From NCBI RefSeq assembly GCF_001570585.1, contig NZ_BBXF01000007.1:201508-265507 (forward strand): a DNA stretch of 64,000 nt, read 5' to 3'. The notes under the pieces were generated by a model. It saw nothing but the letters and a program-made list of their open reading frames with translations, was not told the DNA's origin and did no database searches. The stretch's first letter is position 1; every line of letters starts with the position of its first letter. The DNA is from Herbidospora daliensis. Lineage in GTDB: Bacteria; Actinomycetota; Actinomycetes; Streptosporangiales; Streptosporangiaceae. The position numbers and the translations under genes were made by a program. Below are positions 1 through 9,840 of this stretch, one piece after another.

Positions 1-309
1 CGCAACAACCCAGAACCGCCCCAAAGAGACCAGCCACCCCCGCAAGACCAACCCCGAGACAAGCCCCCCGCCAACCCTGCCCCGACGAATGGACCGACAC
101 GTGGCTCTGGGAGATGTGCCAGGAGGAAGCGCGCAAGCCGGCCTGAAAACCCCGCGCCAACCCATGCGAACGGTCCACAAGGCGCACATGGAACAAGACA
201 CGCCAATCGGTATGTAACGGCTCCTACGACTCGGCCACGACCACACATCCTGCTGTAGTAACGTGCGTCCCTGACCGAGGTCACGAATTCGCAAACGGAG
301 GAGTCGAGC
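1..309. other. Gene-free upstream region
   Basis: No convincing coding sequence is seen. The only clear signal is a strong ribosome binding site, GGAGGAG at 297-303, six bases before the GTG start of the next gene. The first 150 bases are C-rich and could be the tail of a feature that begins outside the window. Confidence 0.5.
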
Positions 310-1365
310 GTGCGATCAGCGGGACTGGTCGCGGCCCTCATGCTGGCGCTCTCAATCGCTGCGCCAGCTCAGGCCGCGCCGGCACGGACCGCGCCGGCGC
401 AGACCACTCCGTCGAAAGACCCGGCCACGCTGACCGAGCTCCGGCGCGACGCCGAAGAGGCGGCCAAGGGGATCGAGGCCGCCACCAAGGCGCTCGTCGC
501 GCGGCAGAAGGAGTTCGACTCCTCCAACAAGCAGCTTGAGGCAAAACTCACCCAGCTTCGCGCCGCCGACCAGGAGCTCGCGAAGATCCGGCAGCCGCTG
601 TCCGACCTGATCGAGGTCATGTACCAGAATCCGGCCAGCCGGAACATGGCCTCCATGCTGACCAGCTCGAACGGCGAGGCGTCGCTGCGGGCGATGAGCG
701 ACGCCAACCAGCTGATCGCGGGGCGCAACATCGTGGTCGTCGACGCGACCCGCCTGTTCCAGGATCGCGAGCAGCTGGCCTCGGAGGCGCAGGAGCTGCG
801 GGCCACCAAGCTCCTCCAAGAAGCCCAGCTGACGTTCGAGATCGACACGCTGCGCAAGCAGTCGCAGAAGACGGTCAAATCCCTTACGTCGGCGCTCGCC
901 AAACTCGGCGTGAAGCGTGGTGGGGGCGCGTGCGACCCGACGAGGGTCGTGCTCGCGGAGGAGTACGCCAACGGCCTGCTGCCCACGAACGTGCTCTGCC
1001 CGCTGCCCTTCAAGGGCGAGGAACTCCGCGCCGACGCGGCGATCGCCTTCGCCGACCTCAACCTGGCGTACAAGAAACGTTTCGGACAGCCCCTCTGCGT
1101 CGTCGACAGCTACCGCAGCCTCCGCGACCAGCAGATCGTCTACTACCAGCGCCCCGGCCTCGCGGCCATCCCCGGCCGCAGCAACCACGGCCTCGGCCTG
1201 GCGATCGACTTCTGCGGCCCGATCCGCGTGTACAAATCCACCGAATTCGTCTGGCTCGAACAGAACGGCAAGAAATTCGGCTGGATCCACCCCGACTGGG
1301 CCTACGTGAGCCCCTTCGAACCCTGGCACTGGGAATACGACCCCAAGATCGGCTCCCTCCTCTAA
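310..1365 (+). CDS. Secreted M15-family D-Ala-D-Ala carboxypeptidase (VanY-like) with coiled coil
   Basis: The 351-residue protein begins at GTG with GGAGGAG six bases upstream. Residues 1-23 form a Sec signal peptide with Ala-x-Ala before the cleavage point. Residues about 40-200 are Glu/Gln/Lys/Leu-rich and should form a coiled coil. The C-terminal third is a peptidase M15B domain: SYRSLRDQ, then SNHGLGLAIDF with the His and Asp zinc ligands, and EPWHWEY with the third His. Members of this family trim the terminal D-Ala from peptidoglycan stem peptides outside the membrane. The coiled coil resembles the regulatory stalks of other cell-wall hydrolases, so it may tether or gate the enzyme; that is inference. 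The gene stands alone and converges on the next one. Confidence 0.88.
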   Translation: MRSAGLVAALMLALSIAAPAQAAPARTAPAQTTPSKDPATLTELRRDAEEAAKGIEAATKALVARQKEFDSSNKQLEAKLTQLRAADQELAKIRQPLSDLIEVMYQNPASRNMASMLTSSNGEASLRAMSDANQLIAGRNIVVVDATRLFQDREQLASEAQELRATKLLQEAQLTFEIDTLRKQSQKTVKSLTSALAKLGVKRGGGACDPTRVVLAEEYANGLLPTNVLCPLPFKGEELRADAAIAFADLNLAYKKRFGQPLCVVDSYRSLRDQQIVYYQRPGLAAIPGRSNHGLGLAIDFCGPIRVYKSTEFVWLEQNGKKFGWIHPDWAYVSPFEPWHWEYDPKIGSLL

Positions 1366-1491
1366 AAAGCAGTCTCCGTTACGGCTCCGCCCACCCCGGC
1401 ACCCCCCGCCGCCGAGACCACGCGCCGCCCCCGGCGCCAACCGGCCGCGCCATCCCCGCCCCGCAACGACTGGAACCGCCCCAAAGACCAC

Positions 1492-2082
1492 CTAACGCGG
1501 ATGGATCGCGATCGACAACCGCGCCCCCGCCTGCGCCCGAGCCAACGAGGCGGCCTGCCCGGTCGTCGTGGCCAACACGAGCAGCCCACCCTCGTCCGAC
1601 TGCGCCTTGGTCAACACGGTCACCCGCTCGGCCGCGGTTTCGGCATGCGTCTCATAAGCGGCCAGAACGTCGATCACATCCCCGGCCGCCACCAACCCGG
1701 CGGCGTCCGCATCCTCAACCCGCACGGGCGTGGCCACCACCCCCCGCGCATCAGATCCGAGCAACCCACCCCCGAGCAACCGAGCATCGGTGAGCACCTC
1801 CCCCCGCCGAGCAGCCCCCGTCAACACCCTCCCGACCACAGCGGACCCGGCCGCCAGATACCCGTCAGGCACAACGGACGCCGGCACCCGAACCGTGGAA
1901 AGATCCCCAGCCGCAAGACGCCCGCCAGAAAGATCACGAGCCGCGACGAGAACCGCCACACCCGACGGAGCCCGTACAGAGACAAGGGCCCCCGCCACCG
2001 CCAGCCCAAGCAGAACAGCCGAGATCAACCGCCGCCGCCGAGCGAGCACACGAGCCCACCGCGCCGGCACCACGACACGCAT
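1492..2082 (-). CDS. SAF-domain membrane-anchored protein (CpaB/RcpC-like)
   Basis: The 196-residue protein starts at ATG 2082, preceded by GGAG in a good position; longer upstream in-frame extensions have no family support. A basic N-terminus (ARRRR) is followed by one membrane helix at about residues 18-35. The rest matches a SAF domain: VLVAARDLSGGRLAAGDL is the usual opening, with the VGRVLTGAARRGEVLT region and a C-terminal part ending in LSIAIHPR. SAF proteins of the CpaB type are found in Flp/tight-adherence pilus assembly, but no pilus genes are nearby, so here only the domain can be named. It is convergent with the M15 peptidase gene. Confidence 0.75.
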   Translation of the reverse strand: MRVVVPARWARVLARRRRLISAVLLGLAVAGALVSVRAPSGVAVLVAARDLSGGRLAAGDLSTVRVPASVVPDGYLAAGSAVVGRVLTGAARRGEVLTDARLLGGGLLGSDARGVVATPVRVEDADAAGLVAAGDVIDVLAAYETHAETAAERVTVLTKAQSDEGGLLVLATTTGQAASLARAQAGARLSIAIHPR

Positions 2083-2231
2083 GACAGAACTCCAGGCGAG
2101 AAAGGGGACGCGGCACCCACCCATCGAGCCCGCACCACAGAACCGAACCGCTCCCACCATGGCCAGAGGAGTGAATCGTTCCAACCGCGGCGAGACGAAC
2201 ACAAAGAACACGGGCAGGCGCAATCACATTG

Positions 2232-2590
2232 GACCCACCCGAGGGACGGCGGCCAACTGATCGATCACCCAAGTTCCGCCCCGAAAGACGTGGCTAGGTC
2301 ATTGATCACGTAAGAACCACCCCCGAGAGGGCTAGGCAAATCATCGATCACGTAGAACTCACTCAGGAGGGCCGCAGCTAAGTCATCGATCCTCTGGACC
2401 CACCCTGGAAGGCGCCGGCCAACTCATGGATAGCGCAAGACCCGCCCGGGAGGGCGGCGGCCAACTCGTCGAGGAACTCCCCCAGGAGAGAGGCAATCAG
2501 GTCGTTGATCCGTAGGACCCGCCTAGGAGGGGCGGCCAAGTCGTCGAGAGGACCCGCATAGGAAGGCGGCAGCCATCGATCACGACAGAC
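2232..2590 (-). repeat. Degenerate tandem repeat, about nine copies of 37-44 bp
   Basis: Read on the minus strand, a unit of the form GATCGATGACTTGGCCGCC followed by CCTCCxGGGxGGGTCCTACGT recurs about nine times. In frame it encodes a peptide like I-D/N-D-L-A-A-x-L-G-G-x-S-Y-V, and a 76-codon open frame covers copies 1-5. A one-base shift near 2395 moves the later copies into another frame that ends at about 2268. It lies directly downstream of the MTA phosphorylase gene. It is either a decayed repeat gene or a non-coding expansion; no start with a ribosome binding site was seen. Confidence 0.7.
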
Positions 2591-2611
2591 CCCTGCCGCC
2601 CACAGCACCGA

Positions 2612-3418
2612 CTACGGAAGTTCGAACGGCAGCTTGATCCCGTCCAGCGCGTTCCCGCAAGCGCAAGCCCGTTCCTCCGGCAACGCCTGCACCACCTGCC
2701 CCACCAGCGACCGCATCCGCTCCACGTTGCGCGCGAAGAACGCCATCACCTCTTCATGGGTGACCCCTTCGCCCGCCTCGACCCCCGCGTCGTGATCGGT
2801 GACAAGCGACATCGACGTATAACAGAGCGCCAACTCCCGAGCCAGCACAGACTCAGGAAACCCCGTCATCCCGACGATCGAGCACCCCATGCTCGCGAAC
2901 CACTTCGACTCGGCCCGGGTCGAGAACCGAGGCCCCTCGATGACGACCAGGGTCCCACCGTCGGACACATCCCAGCCAGCAGCGCCCGCCACGGACACGG
3001 CGGCGGAACGCCCGTCAGGGCAGTAGGGGTCGGCGAACGACACGTGGACGGCGCCGCCCGCGTCGTAAAAAGTCTGGACACGACCGGAGGTGCGGTCGAT
3101 GAGCTGGTCGGGCACGACCAACGCGCCGGGGCCCAGCTCGGCGCGCAGGGAGCCGACGGCGCTGGGGGCCAGCACCTGGCGCACGCCCAGGGAGCGCAGC
3201 GCCCACATGTTGGCCCGGTAGGGGATGCGGTGGGGTGGGAAGCCGTGGTCCCGCCCGTGGCGGGGGATGAAGGCGACGGTGCGGCCGCCGATGCGCCCGA
3301 CCGTCACCTTGTCGCTGGGAGGCCCGTAGGGGGTCGCGACATCGATCTCCTCGGCGTCGTCGAGCAGGGAGTAGAACCCTGAACCGCCGATGACACCGAT
3401 GTCTGCACGATTGACCAT
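2612..3418 (-). CDS. mtnP: S-methyl-5'-thioadenosine phosphorylase / PNP family 2
   Basis: The 268-residue protein is full length for the family. It contains IGVIGGSGFY at the N-terminus (phosphate-binding loop), the PRHGRDHGFPPHRIPYRANMWAL stretch characteristic of MTA phosphorylases, VVIEGPRFSTRAES, and GMTGFPESVLARE with the purine-site Asn/Asp region. The enzyme splits methylthioadenosine (or 6-oxopurine nucleosides) with phosphate for methionine and purine salvage in the cytoplasm. Sequence alone does not settle whether MTA or inosine/guanosine is preferred; GMTGFPE rather than GMTxxPE with a downstream Asp is ambiguous. The gene is followed on the same strand by the degenerate tandem repeat. 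Confidence 0.9.
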   Translation of the reverse strand: MVNRADIGVIGGSGFYSLLDDAEEIDVATPYGPPSDKVTVGRIGGRTVAFIPRHGRDHGFPPHRIPYRANMWALRSLGVRQVLAPSAVGSLRAELGPGALVVPDQLIDRTSGRVQTFYDAGGAVHVSFADPYCPDGRSAAVSVAGAAGWDVSDGGTLVVIEGPRFSTRAESKWFASMGCSIVGMTGFPESVLARELALCYTSMSLVTDHDAGVEAGEGVTHEEVMAFFARNVERMRSLVGQVVQALPEERACACGNALDGIKLPFELP

Positions 3419-3496
3419 GGCGCCGACACTAGCGCCCCCGGCCCCACCCGGTGAGGCCGTCTCCGCCTTCCTGTGGACAACCCACTTCGGCGCTGG

Positions 3497-3787
3497 TCAG
3501 GCCGCCGGCGTGCTCGCGGGAGTGGTGCTGGCCGGGGTGCTCGTCTCGGCCGGCTTGCTCTCGGCAGCAGGCTTGGACGCCGTCGACGAGGTCGTGGACG
3601 ACGACGTCGACGACCGGTTGTCGGTCCGGTAGAAGCCGGAGCCCTTGAACACGATGCCCACCGCGTTGAAGACCTTGCGGAGGCGGCCCTGGCACGCGGG
3701 GCACTCGGTCAGGGCGTCGTCGGTGAACTTCTGGACGACTTCGAGCTGCTCACCACAACTGGTGCAGGCGTACTGATAGGTGGGCAC
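3497..3787 (-). CDS. FmdB-type zinc-ribbon protein
   Basis: The start GTG at 3787 has GAGGAGG seven bases upstream. The 96-residue product opens with PTYQYACTSCGE and continues to ECPACQG, giving two CxxC pairs 23 residues apart: the FmdB/CxxC_CxxC_SSSS putative regulatory zinc ribbon. The segment KVFNAVGIVFKGSGFYRTD is the conserved family core. Residues 62-96 are a low-complexity Ser/Thr/Pro/Ala tail, common in actinomycete members. Its biochemical role is not established. It sits between the antiporter gene and the MTA phosphorylase gene on the same strand, without tight coupling. Confidence 0.85.
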   Translation of the reverse strand: MPTYQYACTSCGEQLEVVQKFTDDALTECPACQGRLRKVFNAVGIVFKGSGFYRTDNRSSTSSSTTSSTASKPAAESKPAETSTPASTTPASTPAA

Positions 3788-3872
3788 GCGGTCCTCCTCG
3801 ACTTGGCACTCGACCCAAGTGACTGCTAAATGATAAGGCAATCGGCAAGCTGCAACGTTGCCGTGGGGGAGT

Positions 3873-5381
3873 TTAGTCCCCTGTCTCCCCATACCAGCCT
3901 GCGAGTTTGCCTCTGCGAGAGACCGCGCGCAGGCGCTTCTCCACGGTGCGGCGCTGGGCCGCGGTGGTCACGACGAGCAGCTGGTCGTCGCGGCGCAGGC
4001 GGGTGCTGCCGTCGGGGACGAACGAGTGGCCGTCTCTGACGACCATGGTGACGGCGGCGTCGGCGGGCAGGCGGAGCTCGAAGACCTCGACGCCGTGGAG
4101 CTTCGACTGGGGCGGGATCCGCACCTGGAGCAGGTCGGCGTTGAGCTCCTCCAGCGGGGCGGCCTCCACGTCGAGGTCGCGGGCCTCGCCGTCGTTCGAC
4201 AGGCCCAGCACACGGGCCAGGAACGGCAGGGTGGGGCCCTGGATCAGGGTGAAGACCACCACGATCACGAAGACCTCGTTGAACAGCGCCTTCGCGCCGG
4301 GCACTCCGGCCGCCCACGGGATGGTGGCCAGGACGATCGGGACCGCGCCGCGCAGGCCGGCCCACGACAGGAAGACCTGTTCTCGCCAGCTGACGTGGTC
4401 GATGCGGGTGAGACGGACCGCCAGAGACGACAGGACCACCGAGATCGGGCGGGCCAGCAGCACCAGCGCCAGGCCGGCGACCAGGCCGGGGATGATCTGG
4501 CTGGGCAGCTCGTCGGGGCTGACCAGCAGGCCGAGGATGACGAACAGGCCGATCTGGGCCAGCCAGGCCGCCCCTTCGGCGAAGCCTCTGGTCGCGGCCC
4601 GGTGGGGGAGGCGGCTGTTGCCGATAATGAGCGCGGCGACGTACACGGAAAGGAAACCCGAGGCGTGGAGCAGGACCGCGCCGCTGTAGGCGATGAAGGC
4701 GACGGCCAAGACCGCGATCGGGTAGAGGCCCGAGGCGGGCAGCGCGACGCGGCGCAGCGCGTAGGCGGCGATGGGGCCGGCGGCGCAGCCGACCGCCGCG
4801 CCCGCGGCCAGTTCCCACAGGGCGGTGCCCAGAACGTTCCACGTGGTGGGCATGGGCGCGCTGACCTGGCTGAGCATCACGACGACGATCACCGTGGGGG
4901 CGTCGTTGAAGCCCGATTCGGCCTCCAGGGTGCCGGCCAGGCGGGGCGGCAGCGGGAGGCGGCGCAGCACGCTGAAGACCGCGGCGGCGTCGGTCGAGGC
5001 GAGGATCGCGCCCAGGAGCATGGCCGTGCGCCAGTCCATGCCGAGGAAGCCGAACACGGCCAGGGCCAGCACGATGATGCTGACCGCGACGCCGAAGGTG
5101 GCCAGCACCAATGCGGTCGGTACGGCCTTGCGCACGTGTTCCCAGTTGGTGGTCAGGCCGCCTTCGGCCAGAATGATCGCGAGGGCGATCAGGCCGATCT
5201 GCTTGGCCAGTTCGGCGTCCTCGAAGTGGATGCCGAGGCCCGACTCGCCGAGGGCGACGCCCAGGGCGAGGTAGAGCAGCAGTGAGGGCAGGCCGGTGCG
5301 GTGGGCGACTCTGACCGAGACCACGGCCGCCAGGACGATCACGGCGGACAGGAGGAGCCATCCGTCGATGTCCAGACGCAC
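3873..5381 (-). CDS. Potassium/proton antiporter, CvrA (CPA1) type with RCK_C domain
   Basis: This 502-residue membrane protein (GTG start) has about 12 hydrophobic helices over residues 8-390. GASLASTDAAAVFSVL-like and ESGFNDAPTVIVV segments carry the paired acidic residues of the CPA Na+/H+ exchanger fold. Residues about 405-490 form a cytoplasmic TrkA-C/RCK_C domain (FELRLPADAAVTMVVRDGHSFVPDGSTRL...DQLLVV), the arrangement of CvrA/NhaP2-type K+/H+ antiporters. The role is export of K+ (possibly Na+) in exchange for protons, with ligand gating through the RCK domain. The family assignment is firm; the transported ion is by analogy. Confidence 0.88.
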   Translation of the reverse strand: MRLDIDGWLLLSAVIVLAAVVSVRVAHRTGLPSLLLYLALGVALGESGLGIHFEDAELAKQIGLIALAIILAEGGLTTNWEHVRKAVPTALVLATFGVAVSIIVLALAVFGFLGMDWRTAMLLGAILASTDAAAVFSVLRRLPLPPRLAGTLEAESGFNDAPTVIVVVMLSQVSAPMPTTWNVLGTALWELAAGAAVGCAAGPIAAYALRRVALPASGLYPIAVLAVAFIAYSGAVLLHASGFLSVYVAALIIGNSRLPHRAATRGFAEGAAWLAQIGLFVILGLLVSPDELPSQIIPGLVAGLALVLLARPISVVLSSLAVRLTRIDHVSWREQVFLSWAGLRGAVPIVLATIPWAAGVPGAKALFNEVFVIVVVFTLIQGPTLPFLARVLGLSNDGEARDLDVEAAPLEELNADLLQVRIPPQSKLHGVEVFELRLPADAAVTMVVRDGHSFVPDGSTRLRRDDQLLVVTTAAQRRTVEKRLRAVSRRGKLAGWYGETGD

Positions 5382-5399
5382 CAGGTCCCCTTTCGTGAT

Positions 5400-5996
5400 T
5401 TATGTAGATTCTTTCACAGGAACAACACGGATCCCGGACGGCAACGCCGCGTACCGCACGCGCTGGTCATGCGGCTCGGCGGGCACGCCCGCACGCAGTT
5501 CCCCCTCGTTGAGGAGGGCCACGGTCGGCACGTTGGGGCCCACTCTCGCCAGGGCTCTGTCGTAGGAGCCGCCGCCTCGCCCGAGGCGTACACCCGAATG
5601 GGGATCGACGGCGAGCGCCGGGACGATCACCAGCGCGGCGGTCCTGATCGTGTCGACGCCGCGCCTGGTGTCGACCGGTTCCATGATCCCGTGGCGGCCC
5701 GGCGCCAGGGTGTCGGGACCGTCGTAGACCGCCCAGTCGAGGTCGTCGTCGTCGCGCAGCACCGGCAGGATCACGGTCGCGCCGTGTTTCCACAGGGCGA
5801 AGACCAGGCCCTCGGTGGACGGTTCCGTTCCGGTCGACCAATAACAGGCGACGAGGCCGGCCATCTGGACCCATGGCTGGTCAAGCAGGGTCTCCCTGAT
5901 CCGGCGAGCGCTCTCACGGCGATCGTCGGCGTCCATGATGGAACGTTCACGCAGAATTTCGCGCCTCAGCTCGAACTTGTCCAAAGAGCCCTCCAC
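5400..5996 (-). CDS. 5-formyltetrahydrofolate cyclo-ligase
   Basis: The 198-residue product has the family length. Key features are the basic N-terminal ELRREILRER, the ACYWSTGTEPSTE region, and PALAVDPHSGVRLGRGGGSYDRAL, the ATP/substrate-binding signature of MTHFS (GxRLGxGGGYYDR). The enzyme uses ATP to turn 5-formyl-THF into 5,10-methenyl-THF, returning stored folate to one-carbon metabolism. The gene is divergent from galU with only 12 bp between the starts, so the two promoters must overlap the opposing coding regions or the 5' ends are leaderless. This divergent pair with galU is common in Actinobacteria. Confidence 0.93.
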   Translation of the reverse strand: MEGSLDKFELRREILRERSIMDADDRRESARRIRETLLDQPWVQMAGLVACYWSTGTEPSTEGLVFALWKHGATVILPVLRDDDDLDWAVYDGPDTLAPGRHGIMEPVDTRRGVDTIRTAALVIVPALAVDPHSGVRLGRGGGSYDRALARVGPNVPTVALLNEGELRAGVPAEPHDQRVRYAALPSGIRVVPVKEST

Positions 5997-6008
5997 TAGC
6001 CTTCATCC

Positions 6009-6900
<892 letters not shown>

Positions 6901-6917
<17 letters not shown>

Positions 6918-8106
6918 CGATCTCAAACCGGTCGATCGGCACCTCGCCGACATCCTGGCGACCGTCCGCCCTCTCGCGCCGCTCGAGCTCGACCTCGAGC
7001 GGGCGCTGGGGGCGGTGCTCGCCGAAGACGTGACCGCGCCGGTCGACCTGCCGCCCTTCGACAACTCGGCGATGGACGGCTACGCGGTCGTCGCCGCCGA
7101 CCTCGCCGGTGCGCCGGTCACGCTGCCGGTGACCGAGGACGTCGCGGCGGGCGACCCGCTGGTCCGCGCGATCGGGCCGGGCCTCACCGCACGGATCATG
7201 ACCGGGGCGCCGCTGCCGGCGGGCGCCGACGCGGTCGTGCCGGTCGAGTACACCGACGGCGGCACCGCCAACGTGGTCATCCACAAGCAGGTCGAGCGCG
7301 GCAACGCGATCCGCAGGGCCGGTGAAGATGTGCGGGTGGGAGACGTGGTCCTGGCCGCGGGCACGCGCATCGGCGCGGCCCAGATCGGCATGCTCGCCGG
7401 CGTGGGGCGGCGGCGCGTGCTGGTCCGGCCGGTGCCCCGGGTGGCCGTGCTCTCGACTGGCGCCGAACTCGCCGAGCCCGGCACCCCGCTCGGCCACGGC
7501 CAGATCTGGGAGTCCAACAGCTTCATGCTGGCCGCCGCGGTCCGCGAGGCCGGCGGCGAGGCGTTCCGCGTGGGCTCGGTGACCGACGACCCGCGTGTCT
7601 TCATGGAGACTCTGGACGCCCAGCTCGTCCGGGCCGACGCGGTGATCACCAGCGGCGGGGTCTCGATGGGCGCCTACGAGCCGGTGAAAGAGGGCCTGAG
7701 CCCGCTCGGCACGGTCAAGTTCGAGAAGGTCGCCATGCAGCCCGGCATGCCCCAGGGGTTCGGCGTGGTCGGCGACGACGAGATCCCGATCTTCACCCTG
7801 CCGGGCAACCCCGTCTCGTCGTATGTCTCCTTCGTCCTGTTCGTGCGCCCGGCCCTGCGCCGGTTGCAGGGCCTGCCCGCCGAGCTGCCCGCCTCGGTGC
7901 GGGCCGTGTGCACCGGCCGGCTGCGCTCGCCGCAGGGCCGCCGCTCCTACCTGCGCGCCGTGCTGGCCGGCGACCGGGTCACCCCCGCGCGCGGCCAGGG
8001 CTCCCACCAGCTCGCCGCGCTGGCCGCCGCCGACGCGCTGATCGTCGTACCCGAAGACGTGACCGAGGTCCCCGAGGGGACGACTGTTGAGGTGATCCCG
8101 CTGTGA
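6901..8106 (+). CDS. moeA: Molybdopterin molybdenumtransferase MoeA
   Basis: The 401-residue protein has all MoeA parts: the N-terminal LPPFDNSAMDGYAV motif, IMTGAPLPAGADAVV, domain III with VLSTGAEL...G and VITSGGVSMGAYE, GNPVSSYVSFVLFV, and a C-terminal domain IV ending TTVEVIPL. It inserts molybdate into adenylylated molybdopterin, the last step of Mo cofactor synthesis. It starts inside galU (17-bp overlap) and its stop overlaps the moaC GTG start (GTGA), so translation is coupled. No moaA, moaD or moaE is in this window. Confidence 0.96.
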
Positions 8107-8570
8107 ATCTCACCCATCTCGACGAATCGGGCCAGGCCCGCATGGTCGACGTGTCAGAAAAACCCGTCTCTGTCCGTACGTCCACCGCCTCCGGTCGTGT
8201 GCTGCTCTCCGAGGAGGCCGTGGCGATCCTGAGGTCGGGCGACACCCCGAAGGGCGACGCGCTCGGGGTGGCCCGGATCGCCGGGATCATGGGCGCCAAG
8301 AAGACCCCCGACCTGATCCCCCTCTGCCACCCCATCGCCCTGCACGGCGTGAAAGTGGAGCTGACGGTGGTCGATTCCGGCGTCGACATCACCGCGTTCG
8401 TGAAAACGGCCGACAAGACGGGCGTCGAGATGGAGGCCCTCACCGCCGTGACCGTGGCCGCCCTCGGCCTGATCGACATGATCAAGGCCGTCGACCCCGC
8501 CGCCGTCATCACCGACGTGCGCGTCGAGGAGAAGACCGGCGGCAAGACCGGCGACTGGCGGCGCCCGTGA
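8103..8570 (+). CDS. moaC: Cyclic pyranopterin monophosphate synthase
   Basis: The 155-residue product begins at GTG 8103, sharing 4 bp with the moeA stop. Diagnostic stretches are MVDVSEKPVSVRTSTASG, TPDLIPLCHPIAL (catalytic region with conserved His), KTGVEMEALTAVTVAALGLIDMIKAVD and the C-terminal EEKTGGKTGDW. It converts the MoaA product into cyclic pyranopterin monophosphate, the first isolable intermediate in molybdenum cofactor synthesis. Its stop overlaps the GTG of mog. Confidence 0.96.
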   Translation: MNLTHLDESGQARMVDVSEKPVSVRTSTASGRVLLSEEAVAILRSGDTPKGDALGVARIAGIMGAKKTPDLIPLCHPIALHGVKVELTVVDSGVDITAFVKTADKTGVEMEALTAVTVAALGLIDMIKAVDPAAVITDVRVEEKTGGKTGDWRRP

Positions 8571-9043
8571 TCCGCGCCCTGGTCATCACCGCCTCCAACC
8601 GCGCCGCCGAGGGGGTGTACGAAGACCGGTCGGGCCGGATCCTCCACACCCTCCTGGAGGAGCACGGCTGCACGGTCGACGGCCCCGTGGTGGTCCACGA
8701 CGGTGAACCGGTGTATGAAGCGTTGGTGAAGGGGCTCGAGTCGGCGTACCACGTCATCGTCACCACCGGGGGAACCGGGCTGACGCCGACCGACCTGACC
8801 CCCGAGATGACCCGGCGCGTGCTCGACCGGGAGATCCCCGGCATCGCCGAGGCGATCAGGCAGGCCAACCGCGAGAAGGTGCCCACCTCGGTGCTCTCGC
8901 GCGGACTGTCGGGCCAGGCGGGCTCGACCCTGGTGGTCAACCTGCCCGGCTCCACCGGCGGCGTACGCGACGGAATGGCCGTCCTCGGCCCCATCCTCGG
9001 CCACGTGGTCGACCAGATCCGCGGCGGTGACCATCGCGTCTGA
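8567..9043 (+). CDS. mog: Molybdopterin adenylyltransferase, MogA/MoaB family
   Basis: The 158-residue protein starts at GTG 8567 with a GTGA overlap with moaC. It carries ITASNRAAEGVYEDRSG at the N-terminus, VIVTTGGTGLTPTDLTPEMT, the MPT-binding TTGGTG loop, and LVVNLPGSTGGVRDGM near the C-terminus. Proteins of this type adenylylate molybdopterin before molybdate insertion by MoeA. MogA and MoaB cannot be told apart by motif alone, but the operon with moeA and moaC supports the cofactor role. Confidence 0.93.
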   Translation: MIRALVITASNRAAEGVYEDRSGRILHTLLEEHGCTVDGPVVVHDGEPVYEALVKGLESAYHVIVTTGGTGLTPTDLTPEMTRRVLDREIPGIAEAIRQANREKVPTSVLSRGLSGQAGSTLVVNLPGSTGGVRDGMAVLGPILGHVVDQIRGGDHRV

Positions 9044-9079
9044 TGGCGCGATTCGGTGAACAAGAGGGATGATTGACAA

Positions 9080-9718
9080 GTGGATCGACTTCGCGGCTGG
9101 CCCGCGACCCTGGCGGAGGGCCCCATCGGCCTCCGGCCGCTCCGGCTCCGCGACGTGCGCGTCTGGCGGGAAACCCGCCTGCGCAACGCCGACTGGCTGC
9201 GCCCCTGGGAACCCAGCAACCCCGAGACGCCCCTGTTCCGCACCGGCCTCAGCCCCTACGTCTCCATGGTCGGCACCCTCCGCCGCGAGGCCAGACAGGG
9301 CCTGGCCCTGCCGTGGGTCGTGACGTACAACGGCGCCTTCGCCGGCCAGCTCACCGTCGGCGCGATCGTCTGGGGCTCGGCCCGCTCCGCCCAGGTCGGC
9401 TACTGGGTCGACGGCGCCCAGGCCGGCAAGGGCATCATCCCCACCGCCCTCGCCATGGCCGTCGACCACTGCTTCTTCACCACCGGCCTCCACCGCCTCG
9501 AAGCCAACATCCGCCCCGAAAACCACGCCAGCCGCCGCGTCGTCGAAAAACTCGGCTTCCGCGAGGAGGGCGTACGCCGACGGCAACTCCACATCGACGG
9601 AGCGTGGCGAGACCACATCTGCTACGCGTTGACCGTGGAAGACGTGCCCAGGGGCCTGCTCGTCCAGTGGCGCCGCGCCCGAGACTCATCGGCCGCACGT
9701 CACGGCGAGTCCCCGTAG
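9080..9718 (+). CDS. rimJ: GNAT N-acetyltransferase, RimJ/RimL type
   Basis: The 212-residue protein starts at GTG 9080, 36 bp after mog. It has the RimJ-type GNAT fold: GPIGLRPLRLRDVRVWRETRLRNADWLRPWEPSNPE, VGYWVDGAQAGKGIIPTALAMAVDHCF (acetyl-CoA pyrophosphate loop; here QAGKGI in place of the usual R/QxxGxG/A), and RLEANIRPENHASRRVVEKLGFREEGVRRRQLHIDGAWRDHICYAL. Family members acetylate protein N-termini, for RimJ that of ribosomal S5. The same position downstream of the moe/moa genes and before sepX is conserved in actinomycetes; the substrate here is not proven. Confidence 0.88.
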   Translation: MDRLRGWPATLAEGPIGLRPLRLRDVRVWRETRLRNADWLRPWEPSNPETPLFRTGLSPYVSMVGTLRREARQGLALPWVVTYNGAFAGQLTVGAIVWGSARSAQVGYWVDGAQAGKGIIPTALAMAVDHCFFTTGLHRLEANIRPENHASRRVVEKLGFREEGVRRRQLHIDGAWRDHICYALTVEDVPRGLLVQWRRARDSSAARHGESP

Positions 9719-9840
9719 GCGACAACAGCTTCGACGATCTCGCGACACACCGGACCGAATGCTCGTCAATCAGTGACACGCCGCCTTACGGTGCGTGACG
9801 TGAGCATGCAGGCGGGCGGAGACCGGGAGGAGAGCAGCCG

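Noticed and set aside
2232-2590. CRISPR array
   Set aside because: Repeats are diverged and continuous, without constant-length unique spacers, and no cas gene is in the window.
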